From Symbiodinium sp. CCMP2592 (taxonomy: Eukaryota > Sar > Dinophyceae > Suessiales > Symbiodiniaceae), in NCBI GenBank assembly GCA_905221615.1, contig CAJNDT010001280.1, positions 560,410 through 624,409 on the forward strand: 64,000 nucleotides of DNA. The letters are read 5' to 3'. The translations under genes were made by a program, and so were the position numbers. The notes beneath the pieces were generated by a model. It was given only the letters and a program-made list of their open reading frames with translations. It ran no database searches and was not told the DNA's origin. Shown here piece after piece: positions 20,386 to 31,000 of the stretch. Numbering within the stretch: position 1 is the stretch's first letter; each line of letters starts with the position of its first letter.

Positions 20386-22020
20386 ATGAACTGGGGATTG
20401 CTGGGGGCGTTCAGTGCAGCCACCATTCTGGGTGCGATGTTTAGCTCGTATGTGCCATTTGTCGTTCCTAATGTATATACGCGCAAGACTGTGAGAGAGC
20501 TGCTTCGCGCCGACGAAATCGCGATCAGCAAAGAGGCAGCCCCCACCACTGCCGCTACCAGTACCACTACCACTACCACGACCAGTACAAGTACCACTAC
20601 CACTACCAAGACCAGTACAAGTACCACTACCACTACCACTGCCACTCCCACTACCACTCCCACTACCACTACAACTACAACGATGACTACGACGACCACT
20701 ACGACGACCACTACGACGACGAGTACGACGACGATTGCTACTCCACAGCTTCTTCGAAAACATGCTGGGCTGTACCTGGACAAGACCCGCGCACCCGAAC
20801 TGAGCAATGCTCTTCTTCTTACGGCCGCGAACTACGGCTACATGGACATGCTGCGGAACTGGGAGTGCTATGCAGGAAAGCTCGGTTTGGATTGGCTTGT
20901 CGTTGCACTAGACGACCAAGTCTATCAAGAGCTTGGTCCAGAACGCAGCTTTCTTACCGTTGGCGAGCGCCACGGGTCCTACGAACGCTATGGAAGTCCT
21001 GGTTTCAAGATTGTGGCATGCAATAAGCTGCGGTCAATGTTGTCTGTGCTTGTGGAGACGCAGCTGGATGTGGTGTTCTCAGACGGCGACAGTGTGTTCA
21101 AGAGCGACCCATTCCTCCCGTCACTTTCGCTCGGAAGTATGATGCGCTCGGGGAAGTACGACATGATTTACGGACGCCAAATCTGGCCACCGGGGCCTAG
21201 GACCGACGAGCACCACCAAGAACCGACGAAGGGCAACACTGGCTTCTACTATGTGTCAGGTGGAAGGAAGCCGCAAATCATGCAGCGCATGTTCAACATC
21301 AGCATTCAGTGGTGCGACAAGCGGCCCAACCAAGATGACCAAGATAATTTCTGGGACGCACTTGTGGTCGAGCGGAAGCGGAAGCCAAAAGACAAGGAGT
21401 TTTTCGCATGTTTCCGGCACTGCGACAGCACTCAATGTGCAGGCGTGGTAGGGGACGCAGTCTTTGACTATTGCGACATGAACCCATGGGAATACATCGA
21501 TGGATCCGTCGCTCCCAGACTTGCTTTGCAGGAACCGTACCACATGGTGTCCTATCACGCCACGTGGGTTCTTGGCAAGCACAATAAACAGGAGAAACTG
21601 AAGATCGTTGAGCTATGGGACCCTGCATGTACCAGTAAAGCCTTCATTGGTACCGCCACCACCACCACCACCACCACCACCACCACTACCACCACCACCA
21701 CCAGCACCGCCACCGCCACCGCCACCGCCAATGCCACCGCCACGGCCACTGGCACGGCCGTGACAAGGACGACAGCGACTACTACTACAACGGCTCTGTC
21801 TGCTCCTGGTTTTCCCTCCGGTGGCGGCTTACTCAATGCTGAGGAAGATGTTGAGTTTGCTCAGCCTCTTAGCCGCGATGTTACACTGGACATACCGCCT
21901 GTGTTCAAATGCAATCCCTTCGATCACGTGCGCCTTCGCTGCACTACTCCTGTTTTGTTCTTCCAGCCGGCAAAGCTCACATGCACCCTATCTGCCGTCC
22001 AGGCTGAACCCCCATCCTAA
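20386..22020 (+). CDS. type II membrane glycosyltransferase, GT77-like (nucleotide-diphospho-sugar transferase fold)
   Basis: Intronless frame of 544 codons starting with ATG at 20386. Residues about 3-27 form a membrane anchor after a very short N-terminus, so a Golgi type II topology is likely. Residues about 50-120 are a Thr-rich stem, followed by the catalytic domain (about 125-410): NYGYMDMLRNWECY, DWLVVALDD, then DVVFSDGDSVF with Asp233-Gly-Asp235 as the metal-binding DxD, and GNTGFYYV as the conserved Asn-Thr-Gly. These are features of the Nucleotid_trans/GT77 group, whose plant members add xylose, arabinose or galactose. A second Thr-rich tract (about 423-470) and a Cys-containing tail follow. 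The substrate cannot be told. A GT25-like exon lies 200 bases downstream on the same strand. Confidence 0.75.
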   Translation: MNWGLLGAFSAATILGAMFSSYVPFVVPNVYTRKTVRELLRADEIAISKEAAPTTAATSTTTTTTTSTSTTTTTKTSTSTTTTTTATPTTTPTTTTTTTMTTTTTTTTTTTTSTTTIATPQLLRKHAGLYLDKTRAPELSNALLLTAANYGYMDMLRNWECYAGKLGLDWLVVALDDQVYQELGPERSFLTVGERHGSYERYGSPGFKIVACNKLRSMLSVLVETQLDVVFSDGDSVFKSDPFLPSLSLGSMMRSGKYDMIYGRQIWPPGPRTDEHHQEPTKGNTGFYYVSGGRKPQIMQRMFNISIQWCDKRPNQDDQDNFWDALVVERKRKPKDKEFFACFRHCDSTQCAGVVGDAVFDYCDMNPWEYIDGSVAPRLALQEPYHMVSYHATWVLGKHNKQEKLKIVELWDPACTSKAFIGTATTTTTTTTTTTTTTTSTATATATANATATATGTAVTRTTATTTTTALSAPGFPSGGGLLNAEEDVEFAQPLSRDVTLDIPPVFKCNPFDHVRLRCTTPVLFFQPAKLTCTLSAVQAEPPS

Positions 22021-22030
22021 CCAAAACGTA

Positions 22031-22126
22031 AGGCAGGGGCCTTAACAATTAGAATAGGGTTTGGGGATTATAATATACCATAATAAAAATGAGGAACATC
22101 CAAAATAGTATAGGGAAATATTAACG
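22031..22126. repeat. MITE-like end (AGGGGCCTTAA family)
   Basis: GCAGGGGCCTTAACAATTAG followed by AATAGGGTTTGGGG resembles the left end of the inverted-repeat element at 44148-44248. Only one end is clear. Confidence 0.4.
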
Positions 22127-22127
22127 C

Positions 22128-22217
<90 letters not shown>
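22127..22217. repeat. TA dinucleotide microsatellite
   Basis: Nearly pure TA with two TTTA interruptions. It runs up to the CAG that I take as the splice acceptor of the next exon. Confidence 0.95.
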
Positions 22218-22220
<3 letters not shown>

Positions 22221-22890
22221 GCTGGCAATCAACCTCGAGGGCCCAGGCGGAGAATCACGGCGCAAGCATATTCTGGGAGAGTTGGAGAAGGCAGGCTTGC
22301 GAGGAAGGTTCAAACTGTGGCCAGCCGTCAACTTTCTCACAGATGAAGGGGGGCTGGCCGAAGAGACTCAAAAGAAGAAACACCCGAAGTGTCCATGCGA
22401 TCCGAAGATGAGCAATTCACTAAGTCATAGGCGTATATATGAGACTATGCTTGCTGAGCAGTGGGCATGCGCGACGATCTTTGAAGACGATGCGACCCTC
22501 GCTGAGAACTTCACGCCCAGGGTCAAAAGTGTTATCGATAGCATCCCACCGTTCGATGTTATTCTGTGGGGGCATTGTCCAGGTGGGGGCAAGCCCCGGC
22601 ACGGGCCCAAGGATCAGAGCTCAGTTCCCATACTTCGATACGGCTGGCCAGGTTCGTGCCTACACGCCTATACTGTCAGTCTTCAGGGCGCCCTGCTAAT
22701 GACACAAGCAAACATGCCTGTGCACACGCCAGCTGATGGAGCTATGGACCACAAGCACTGGCATGATCGGACGAGGTTGCATGGCGACAGGTCTGGTGGC
22801 CGTTACGGCGTCGTCCCTGCCTCTTACTGGTTCGCCACTCCGCAGCTGTCATGGCAAGGGGCAGACGCCTTGGAGGGAGGAACCCTTTAG
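22221..22890 (+). CDS. GT25-family glycosyltransferase, terminal exon
   Basis: The frame opens after ATATCAG at 22220 and ends at TAG 22888-22890. The N-terminal part (LAINLEG, RRKHILGELEKAGL, FKLWPAVNF) and SNSLSHRRIYETM followed by CATIFEDDATLAENF match the Glyco_transf_25 pattern: substrate-loop Ser-His, then a Glu-Asp-Asp-Ala metal site. GYGWPGSCLHAYTVS-like sequence and a late PASYWFATPQ segment complete the domain. Family members transfer galactose or glucose to protein or lipopolysaccharide acceptors. No start codon or upstream exon was found between the GT77 gene and this exon, so the gene is either split or 5'-truncated. Confidence 0.7.
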
Positions 22891-24104
22891 CCTTTAGCCG
22901 TTCTGGCAAAGTAGAAGAGATATGAGCTTTGCAGCACCAGAACGAAGCTGAGCAGCCGAAAGGTAGCAAGCGTGGCGCTGGCTGTCTTCGAACATGTTGT
23001 GCGCAGAATGTCGTGCACTTGTAGTTAGTCTTGCCGCCCTCAGAAGCAGTGGCGACTTGTGCGATCCAGCCGGAAGAGATGTACGGATGGAATATTTGCA
23101 GCCCTCACGTTCATGGGTTTCATGGTTTCTGAAGTTCAAGCTTCTCGTTCTCCCGATGCAGCTTTCTCGGCGAGCCACCGCGTCCCCTGCAAGTGACACT
23201 GATATAGGCTTAAATACACATTAATTACCTATACTATTTCGGGGGGGTCCTCATTATAATTATTGTCTAACAGGCCCCAAGACCCTGTTCTAATTTCTAA
23301 GGCCCTCTATTAGACAACTAAAGACAGAGATCCCCGTAGACTCGTAGAGTCTAGCGCTCAGCAGGTGAGGTTAAAGCTCATAACTTTCTGTTGCTTCCCG
23401 AAACTAATGCGTGTTCGGTTCATGATTCGATGTATCGTCCCGAGGCCCTAGGCTATATGTTCCCTAAAGCCGAAACTCAGACCCATTACTCATCCGAGCC
23501 GCCTTCAGAGTGTCGTCTGTAGAGTTTGCGTGTGACACCGATGACGCACTGTCTTACGGATTATGCTTTCTACCCCAACCTACTCTTTTGTAGGGTTTCG
23601 TGGTACAGGTAAACGCCAAGACCAAAAAGTCTATCTAAGGGCAGAGGCGGTAGAGAGTTAAGTAGAAGGCTGAGAAGTACAAGTCGAGCCTTATTTCCCA
23701 AACCTTGAAAAAACCTAAACTTCGAGCCACAATTAAATCCGGCAGCCCTCATATTTCTTTGAAAAAACCTCTGGAGGTGTTGCAGGGCGATCAATGCTAC
23801 GCTACTAGTACGGATTCGAACCCCTGTGGGGTGCTCCGCGGTTTTCACGGCTTGGGGATGCCGACCCTCGTGGGAACTTTTGTTGTTTGCGCAAGCATTG
23901 GCTCAAAGCATCACCAGGGTCGGCATGCTGTTCTGAGGCAGCACATGCAGGATTTGTATGGTCATTACCGTGAAATGGCATATGCACCACTTGATTCACT
24001 GCTACAACACGATGCAGATAAGAAGAGAAGTAGGTTTAGTTTTTGTTTGCGAGTTTCGCTAACGTGTGTGTTTCGTGTTTGTGTGTGCGTAAAAAGACCG
24101 CGAC
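22891..24104. other. intergenic region with a MITE-like repeat; 5' flank of the sulfotransferase gene
   Basis: Around 23222-23325 is a CCTATACTATTTCGGGGG...TTCTAATTTCTAAGGCCC segment related to the inverted-repeat family at 42015, 42225 and 44148. No gene was recognised. AAAAAG at 24092-24097, eight bases upstream of the ATG at 24105, could be a spliced-leader acceptor, which is inference. Confidence 0.4.
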
Positions 24105-27100
24105 ATGGCAATGTGGTGCCGCACGGCCCTTGTTGTAGCGCTACTGACGACGTGGGCAAGCAGTTTGGACGCGCCATCGAATCTGGTGGTCGTGGGAGGA
24201 TTTCCGGCATGCGGCATACCACAGATCTACAGCCTTCTGGAATCGCATCCGAACATCGTCACCTTTTCAATTCAGATAGGTGCACTGCCCAACCTGCAGA
24301 CGGAGTTTGCGGAGTCAGTCTTCGCCCTGGCAAAAGCGCTGCAAGTCCCTACAAACCATTCCCTAACAACAGTTTGCGAGCAGTTCAAGTCTCAAGCGCC
24401 GACCTTCAGAGAATGCGGTCGTCTCGTGCAGACGATCAGGGGTTGGTACAACACGTCCATGCCAGCGACGCTGGTCGTCACCGACCCCTCCTTCTTTGAC
24501 AAGCAGGTGGGGGCAGGGTCTCCAAAGCGGCTAAGTAAACCGAACCATTCCGAACCCCAAGACCGTCCAAAATCCAAAGCCCAAAACGACATCCCTGACA
24601 GATGCTTGCATCACGCTGGCCGGGGAAAGTCAAGCTGCTCTTCGCGGTGCGGGAGCCGGCGGACTTCTTATGGGCAGCCTACAACATGTGGACGCTGGCC
24701 TCTGCTTGCTTCCGGGTTCAGGGTTTTCTAGAATTCATGGGGTCATTGTGGTCATGCTGCTTAGAATGTTACATGTAGGGTTTGCGTTGAGGGTAGAAGG
24801 GTTTTTGGTGTTGATAGCTTTCAAAGGGTTTGCGGGGGTTAAAAGGCTTGACTTGTAGCGCTGATAGTGTTTTTCGGCTTCAGAGGGGGGGTCCAGAGTG
24901 TATATGATCGGCTCTTGGTCTTAGGGTTTTGTTACTTGAGCTTGGGATTTCGGGTTCTATTGGGAGCAGCTCCCAGCTTCTGCACAGCAGCCTCATGATT
25001 TGTTTTTTGCGTCCTTTTTTTTGTTGTGGGGTCGGGGACCGGAAGGCCCGAGCTAAGTTGCTACACCCGATACCTGAAGAATCCTGAAGACCATTAGTTT
25101 GCAAGAATGTTAATGTATAAGGTGCCCAAGGACCCTATCGTAATTTTTACGGCTCCTGTATGAGGATAAGTAGAGAAGAGCTCTCTACCTGCAACCCAGG
25201 GCGCTGCCAGGCGAGCCGAAAGCCAACAGCCAGGATGGAAGGACGGTGATGAACCTTGGACGCACCGAAGAGGTACTCGTGCAACCCAGGGATTCCGAAC
25301 GTGTCCTTACATAAAGTTCTCCTCAAAAGATACTACGAAGACCGCGGCACTATAGTAGGGGTCGTAGTGACTAGAAAAGTAGCCCTCGCACTTGGGCTTC
25401 ACATAGAAGCATGCTGCGGTTTGCACGCCTTGTTTACGTCGGCTTTTGTGCAAACCCCAAATCACAGACCGTAGAGGGTTTGCAAGTTTGGGGCCGGGGC
25501 ATCGTGGAATTGATAGCTGTTGTAGTCTTTGGGTTACATAGGACTTAGCTTCATGGGAGACATGACAGGCCAATGAGGAGGTTCGAAACCTCAGGTTGTA
25601 TGAAAGCTCTGCTTCAGGAAGACTCACGTCCGCAGCCCTGAGCTTTTCGACGAGTTGGTCTTGGCTGACGGCCAGAAAGAGGCCTGGGCACCCAGGGCCA
25701 ACAAGATCACTGGCCAGTGGTTCGACCAGATCAAAACCGTGAAGGACGTCTCCGCGAACCTCCTCTTCTTGAAGTCGGAGGACTAGTCATGTGGGTTTAC
25801 AAGACTGTTTTTGTCGTTTTGTGTTCTGTGCGGGTGTGAGTTTTGGATACATATGTGGGCGTTTCGATCGCTTGATATACGGGACCACCTTCTCCCCCAG
25901 ACAGGGTTTATCTACCATGAAGACAGGACAGTCCTTGAAAGAACCTCGTTCATAAAAGCCAAGACGTTGAATTCGCACTTGGACATCCGAGCTGTACTGA
26001 TTACCTGTTCATCCTACTTCCTGCAGTGCGGCAGAACCGCGCAACGATGCTGTCCTATGCAAAACCTCTGACTCGTAAATGCTGCACCCAGCAGACCAAG
26101 ATCGGGGTCTTTGAACTTGAAGGTTTTGCATAGTCAAGCATGCGTAAGCTTCTGTCTAACCCCCCATCGTGCATGTGTAGGGGGAGGTTCGGAAAACAGG
26201 ACAACTGTAGCCATACAACTATACAGCCCTATCCGCCCTTGCTGTTGAATCTGGTACGATCCCCAGGACAAGGACTGCGCTTCAAAAGGAATCCGGTTCT
26301 GAGAACTCCCGAAAGCCTTGATGAGCTCCTGTAACATCCCTATAAAACCTGGACAAGACTTTTAGGTTTGGGTTTAGGGTTTAGGGTTCTGAACTCGACA
26401 ATTACGGCTCAGCAGAGCTTAGCTCCCAGCCGTCCTCTCTGTGGAAACTGGGGTTTCATTAGGATGTTGGTGAGTGTACGTGGGGCTCCTCCGAAATGTC
26501 GGCGAGTGCAATGTTGGGTGCTATACTGGCGATACTGATTATATCTTATCTCATGAAACTCCTCAGAACGGTTCGAACGGTTTAGGGCGTAGGTTTGAGA
26601 ACTCTGTAGGGCCCAACAAGTCTTGAAGAAGCCGAAGTGTCTTTCGAGCCCGCAAGCCGTGTTGAACATCTGCCCATAGCTTCCAAAATCCCTTACTAGG
26701 ATCCATATCATGATTTAAAGTATATTCCTCATTTAAGGGCTTTTGGAGGCTCCGGGTGCGTTGGTATAGTTACCACCCTAATCCCTCAAGCCTATGGCTG
26801 TCGAAGGATTTCTTAGACAATGTGACCGCGAATTTGGCAAGAATGGGCTCGTTCTTTGGAGTGAACGCGTCGCTGTTTTCTGACAAGGCGCACGAGGTTT
26901 GTAGGCGTCACCTTTTTCATCGTTTCAGTTTCTGTGGCTTAGGTCCAGGCATATGAGGTCTGAGCCTTTGCTGTTCCGTTTCACGGGCCTCAGAGCACCA
27001 GCTGTCAAATTCCTTTGCTTCACATGCTCCGATGCGAAGAGTTCGATTCGAAGATAGTCAGAGGGTACGACACCAGTAGCACAACATGAAATCTCAAACA

Positions 27101-28077
27101 ACAAAGCCCGAACTCTCCAGCCCAGGATAAACAGAAATTGAACGCAGAGGGCCTTGGGCAGCTTTCATGTATATCGAGTTCCCCAGCACAATCGCAAGCT
27201 CTGAAGCCCTCGCCTGTTAGCCTATAGCTCAGGTGTGATGCCGTAGCGTTGCGAAGGTGTTGCGGCAAGGTCTCACGAGCACATGAGCACACGAGCACAC
27301 GAGCAACTCAGAGCGATACCACTGCAAAATGTTTTTGGTCCAGTGGTCCTCGGCATGGAATCCTTTCGGGACCCTAAGACGTCTTGAAGTGCCCAATGCC
27401 CAAGCGCCCGGAGGTGGCCTATACTGGTCTGCGTCTCGCCCTTGTTCCGGGGGGGGGGCGGGTTCTGGTTTGGTTTTAGAGTTGAGGGCTTGTAGTTTTG
27501 GGAGCAAGGCTTTAGGTTTACTGAAGCTTACTTCTGTCGGATCGTAGAAAATTGCGGCCTGGGGCTTCTCAGAAGGTTGGGCTTTGACGGTCTTGCGTAG
27601 GCTTTGAGGGGATGAGGCTAATTGACTGTTAATCGAAAGGGTGCATTTTTGGTGTCGGTGACAGCCTTGCAGTCCAACCAAACCATGTCAAGGAAACCAG
27701 ATGTCTAATGTAGAGGTCCTATTGTTAAGGCCCCTGTATTGTCGTCCTTGTGTCTTCCTTGTAGGGTGTGTTTCGACTGCCCGGCACTGTCTGCAACGCA
27801 ACCCAGGCTGACAGCGTATCAGATCTCTGGGTGGAGGCCCATGCTGTGCAAGACGAGGCTTTGGGGAGTTAAACCCTAAACCCTAAACCCTAAACCCTGG
27901 GTTGCCGAACCAAGTGTTCAGCACTAACATTCAGTGAGAGCGGTGGGTTGGCCACTGCTGTTTTGAATTGCCAGGCGCTTCATCTACTCCAAGACGCGAG
28001 ATGTTTGCGAAGAGTTGGATTCCTTCGGGGTTCACTACAGTGCCTGCCTGGGAGAGCCCGACGAATGTGTGGACCCC
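24105..28077 (+). CDS. sulfotransferase module 1 with signal peptide
   Basis: Exons: E1b 24105-24506, E2 24602-24703, E3 25199-25260, E4 25618-25780, E5 26807-26887, E7 about 27815-27857, E1a 27975-28077. I could not find E6 between 26888 and 27814. The protein starts MAMWCRTALVVALLTTWASS, a clear signal peptide, and passes straight into the P-loop without the linker seen in later modules. The loop is GGFPACGIPQIYSLLESHP: the usual Gly-Thr is Gly-Ile and the basic residue after it is Pro, so binding may be lost. E4 is followed directly by TAG, so splicing there must use a GA donor after GAG. E1a ends at CVDP before a GC donor. Confidence 0.7.
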
Positions 28078-31000
28078 GCGCCTGGATCATTCACGACGCC
28101 TCTGCCGGGAAGCTTTCCGCGTTTGCCAGCCTTTGCCTCTGCTTTGAAGGCGCATAGGGCGGCTTCAACTTAGAATTTTAATGAGCCGCATACTCTATGC
28201 AACAGCCTGCATGCCCCAAAACCACCAGCCGACAAGTTGAAACGCTGCATGCATGCACCGAACACAGCATCACGAGCCTTCTTACCCACGAGGAGCCCGG
28301 ACCATCGAATCTGGTGGTTATCGGAGGATTTCGGACCTGTGGCACGAAACGGATCTACAGCCTTCTGGAATCTCATCCGAACATCGTCACCCTTTCGATT
28401 CAAGTAGGTGCGCTGTCAAATCTGCAGGCGGAGTTTGAGGAGTCAGTCTTCGCTCTGGCAAGAGCCCTCCAAGTCCCCACTGGTCGTCCCTTGCAAGAAG
28501 TGTGCGAGCAGTTCAAACCTCAAGCGCCGATCTTCAGAGAGTGCGATCGTCTCGTGAAGAAGAAAAAGGGCTGGTACAACACGTCCATGCCAGCGACGCT
28601 GGTCGTCACCGACCCCTCATTCTTTGACCAGCGAGTGGCTTGTTCTGGAACAGAATGTATCAGAAGCTAGCAAAGCTTTTCAGGACCGAATCCGAATCTG
28701 CTCGAAACAGAATCCTGAAACGATATCCCTGACAGATGCTTGCATCACGCTGGCCGGGCAAAGTCAAGCTGCTCTTGATGGTGCGCGAGCCTGCAGACTT
28801 CTTATGGGCAGCCTACAACATCTGGACGCTCGTGTCTGTAGCATTCGTGATGTTCGGTACTGTCCGTCTAACCGTAAAGCTTGAAAGCAAACCTAAACCC
28901 TAAACCCTAAACCCTAAACCCTAGAACCTAAGCCTTTCCTGCAACCGAGGGCACTGCCGGGAGAGCCGAAGGGGCAAGAGGGCAGGACTGGGAACCTTGG
29001 GAGCAGTGGCCATAACTGGGTTGCTATAAAGGGAACTCCAGAAAGTTGGAATATGGATAATGGTAGGATCCCCTATAATTTACCTGAAAGGGGTTACGAT
29101 AATGATATTCCAACTTTCTGGCTTCTACTGTAACTGGGTTGCTTTAATGGGATACTATCAGGCTCACTGCGGGGGATAGGGGAAGGGTTCCACAAAGAGA
29201 CAGGTTTGGAAGGCCAGATGATGCACAGGAACGGGAGCTGCAGCCCCGAAACCTTGTACATGTCATCGCAGCTGTAGCTCATTGTCGGGGAGTTGATAGG
29301 CCTTACAGTGTTCGTGGCTGAGGTGATTGTCTAGCTGGGCAGTGATGGCTCTTTCGGAGCCAGGGGTGTTTTTGAGGGCTTTCGTAGGACTTATGGCTTC
29401 TGGCTTCCGGATTCTGCCACTTCAGGAAGACTCACGTCCGAAGCCCTGAGCTTTTCGACGAGTTGGTCTTGGCGGATGGGAAGAAGGAGGCCTGGGCGCC
29501 CAGGGCCAACAAGATCACAGGGCAGTGGTTCGACCAGATCAAGAATCTGAGCGGTGTCTCCGCGAACCTCCTGTTCTTGAAGTCTGAGGACGGCTCGACG
29601 GTGTGGTGATTTCTTTGGTTACAGTACCGTATTCCGAAGGCAAACCATTTTAATCCCAAATGCGGAAACCTCAAACAAGAATCATATTGTGGAAGGCGCT
29701 GGGTATGCGAAACTGTGGTTCGGAGAGTGCGGACGTGTAGCCTAAATCCCCAAGAGCCGCTGGGTGCCACCGGACAGGATCTTGCGGCGAATTTGACCGC
29801 AACCTTGGCGAGAATGGGCTCCTTCTTGGGGGTGAACGCGGCGCTGTTTCCCTACGAGGCGGTATGCATGGCTTTCGACTTTCGTTGTTCGGGGTTTAGC
29901 ATGTGCGAGGGGGTTGCAGTTCGGATATTCCATGAAGCGCTATACACTGTGTTGCATGACGTTCGCAGCTTCACGGGTTAAGCTTCCGGGTCGGAGGTTT
30001 CGTTCGTTTTGAATGTTCGAAGGCTTTCTCCACAGCCAGCTGAGACAAGTGATTGCAGAAACTCCACACCACGAGCCCTTCGCCCTGAGGTGACAGACGG
30101 CTATACCAACTCACTCGCGGCGCGCGTCGCACGGACACATGTGCTGCTCTCCGGGGAGTTGTGGGGGAGGTTCAGGTTGATGCCTGGGGATATGTGGAGT
30201 CCAGGCGCTCAGGTGTTGCGTTTTGCTTGGGTAACTTTGGTCCTTTCTCCATAGGTCTGTTGTTCTTCGACGCATTGCTGTGCGCTGAGGTTTTTTTCTT
30301 TGCTAGTCTGCTTGTTGCTGGCATCCGCCCAGAAAAGGTATCAGATTTCTGGGTGGAGGCCCATGCTGTGCAGCACGAGGTGGCTCGGCGGAGCTGGGTT
30401 CGTGTTCTACTCGTAGGTGATGTGACGCCCTCAGACAGCTTAGAAGGCTTAAAGTCTAGATTCTGGGTGTGCTGAGCGGAAGTGACGGCCTCTGCTTCTT
30501 GCGTTGCCAGGCGCTTCATCTACTCCAAGACGCGGGATGTGTGCGAAGAGTTGGATTCGTTTGGGGTCCACTACAGCGCCTGCCTGGGCGAGCACGACGA
30601 ATGCGTGGACCCCAGAAAGGAGGCAAACGCTTCCGCACCATCGAATCTGGTGGTCATCGGAGGGTTTCGGACTTGTGGCACGAAGCGGATCTACAGCCTT
30701 CTGGAATCTCATCCCAACATCGTCACGCTTTCAATTCAGGTAGGTGCGCTGCCCAATCTGCACATGGAGTTCGAGGAGTCAATCTTCGCACTGGCGAAAG
30801 CCCTCCAAGTGCCTACCGGCCGTCCCTTGATCCAGGTCTGCGACGAGTTTGAATTCAAAGTGCCGACGTTCACAGAGTGCGATCGTCTCGTGAAGAAGAT
30901 AAAGGGCTCGTACAACACGTCCATGCCAGCGACGCTGGTCGTCACCGACCCCTCCTTCTTTGACCAGCGAGTGGCTTGTTCTTGTTCTGGAACAGAAGGT

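Noticed and set aside
20304-20807. Minus-strand ORFs rich in Val and Ser-Gly opposite the GT77 gene
   Set aside because: They are shadows of the Thr codon repeats on the plus strand.
23785-23850. Possible tRNA on the minus strand (B-box-like GGTTCGAATCC)
   Set aside because: The T-stem does not pair properly and no acceptor, D or anticodon arms can be drawn.
26290-26334. A possible extra E4-like exon in module 1 (LRTPESLDELL)
   Set aside because: Only a few residues match, and the rest of E4 does not follow.
27231-27300. Candidate E6 exon for module 1 (CAGGTGTGATG...)
   Set aside because: It contains an immediate stop in the required frame and lacks the AARVART motif.
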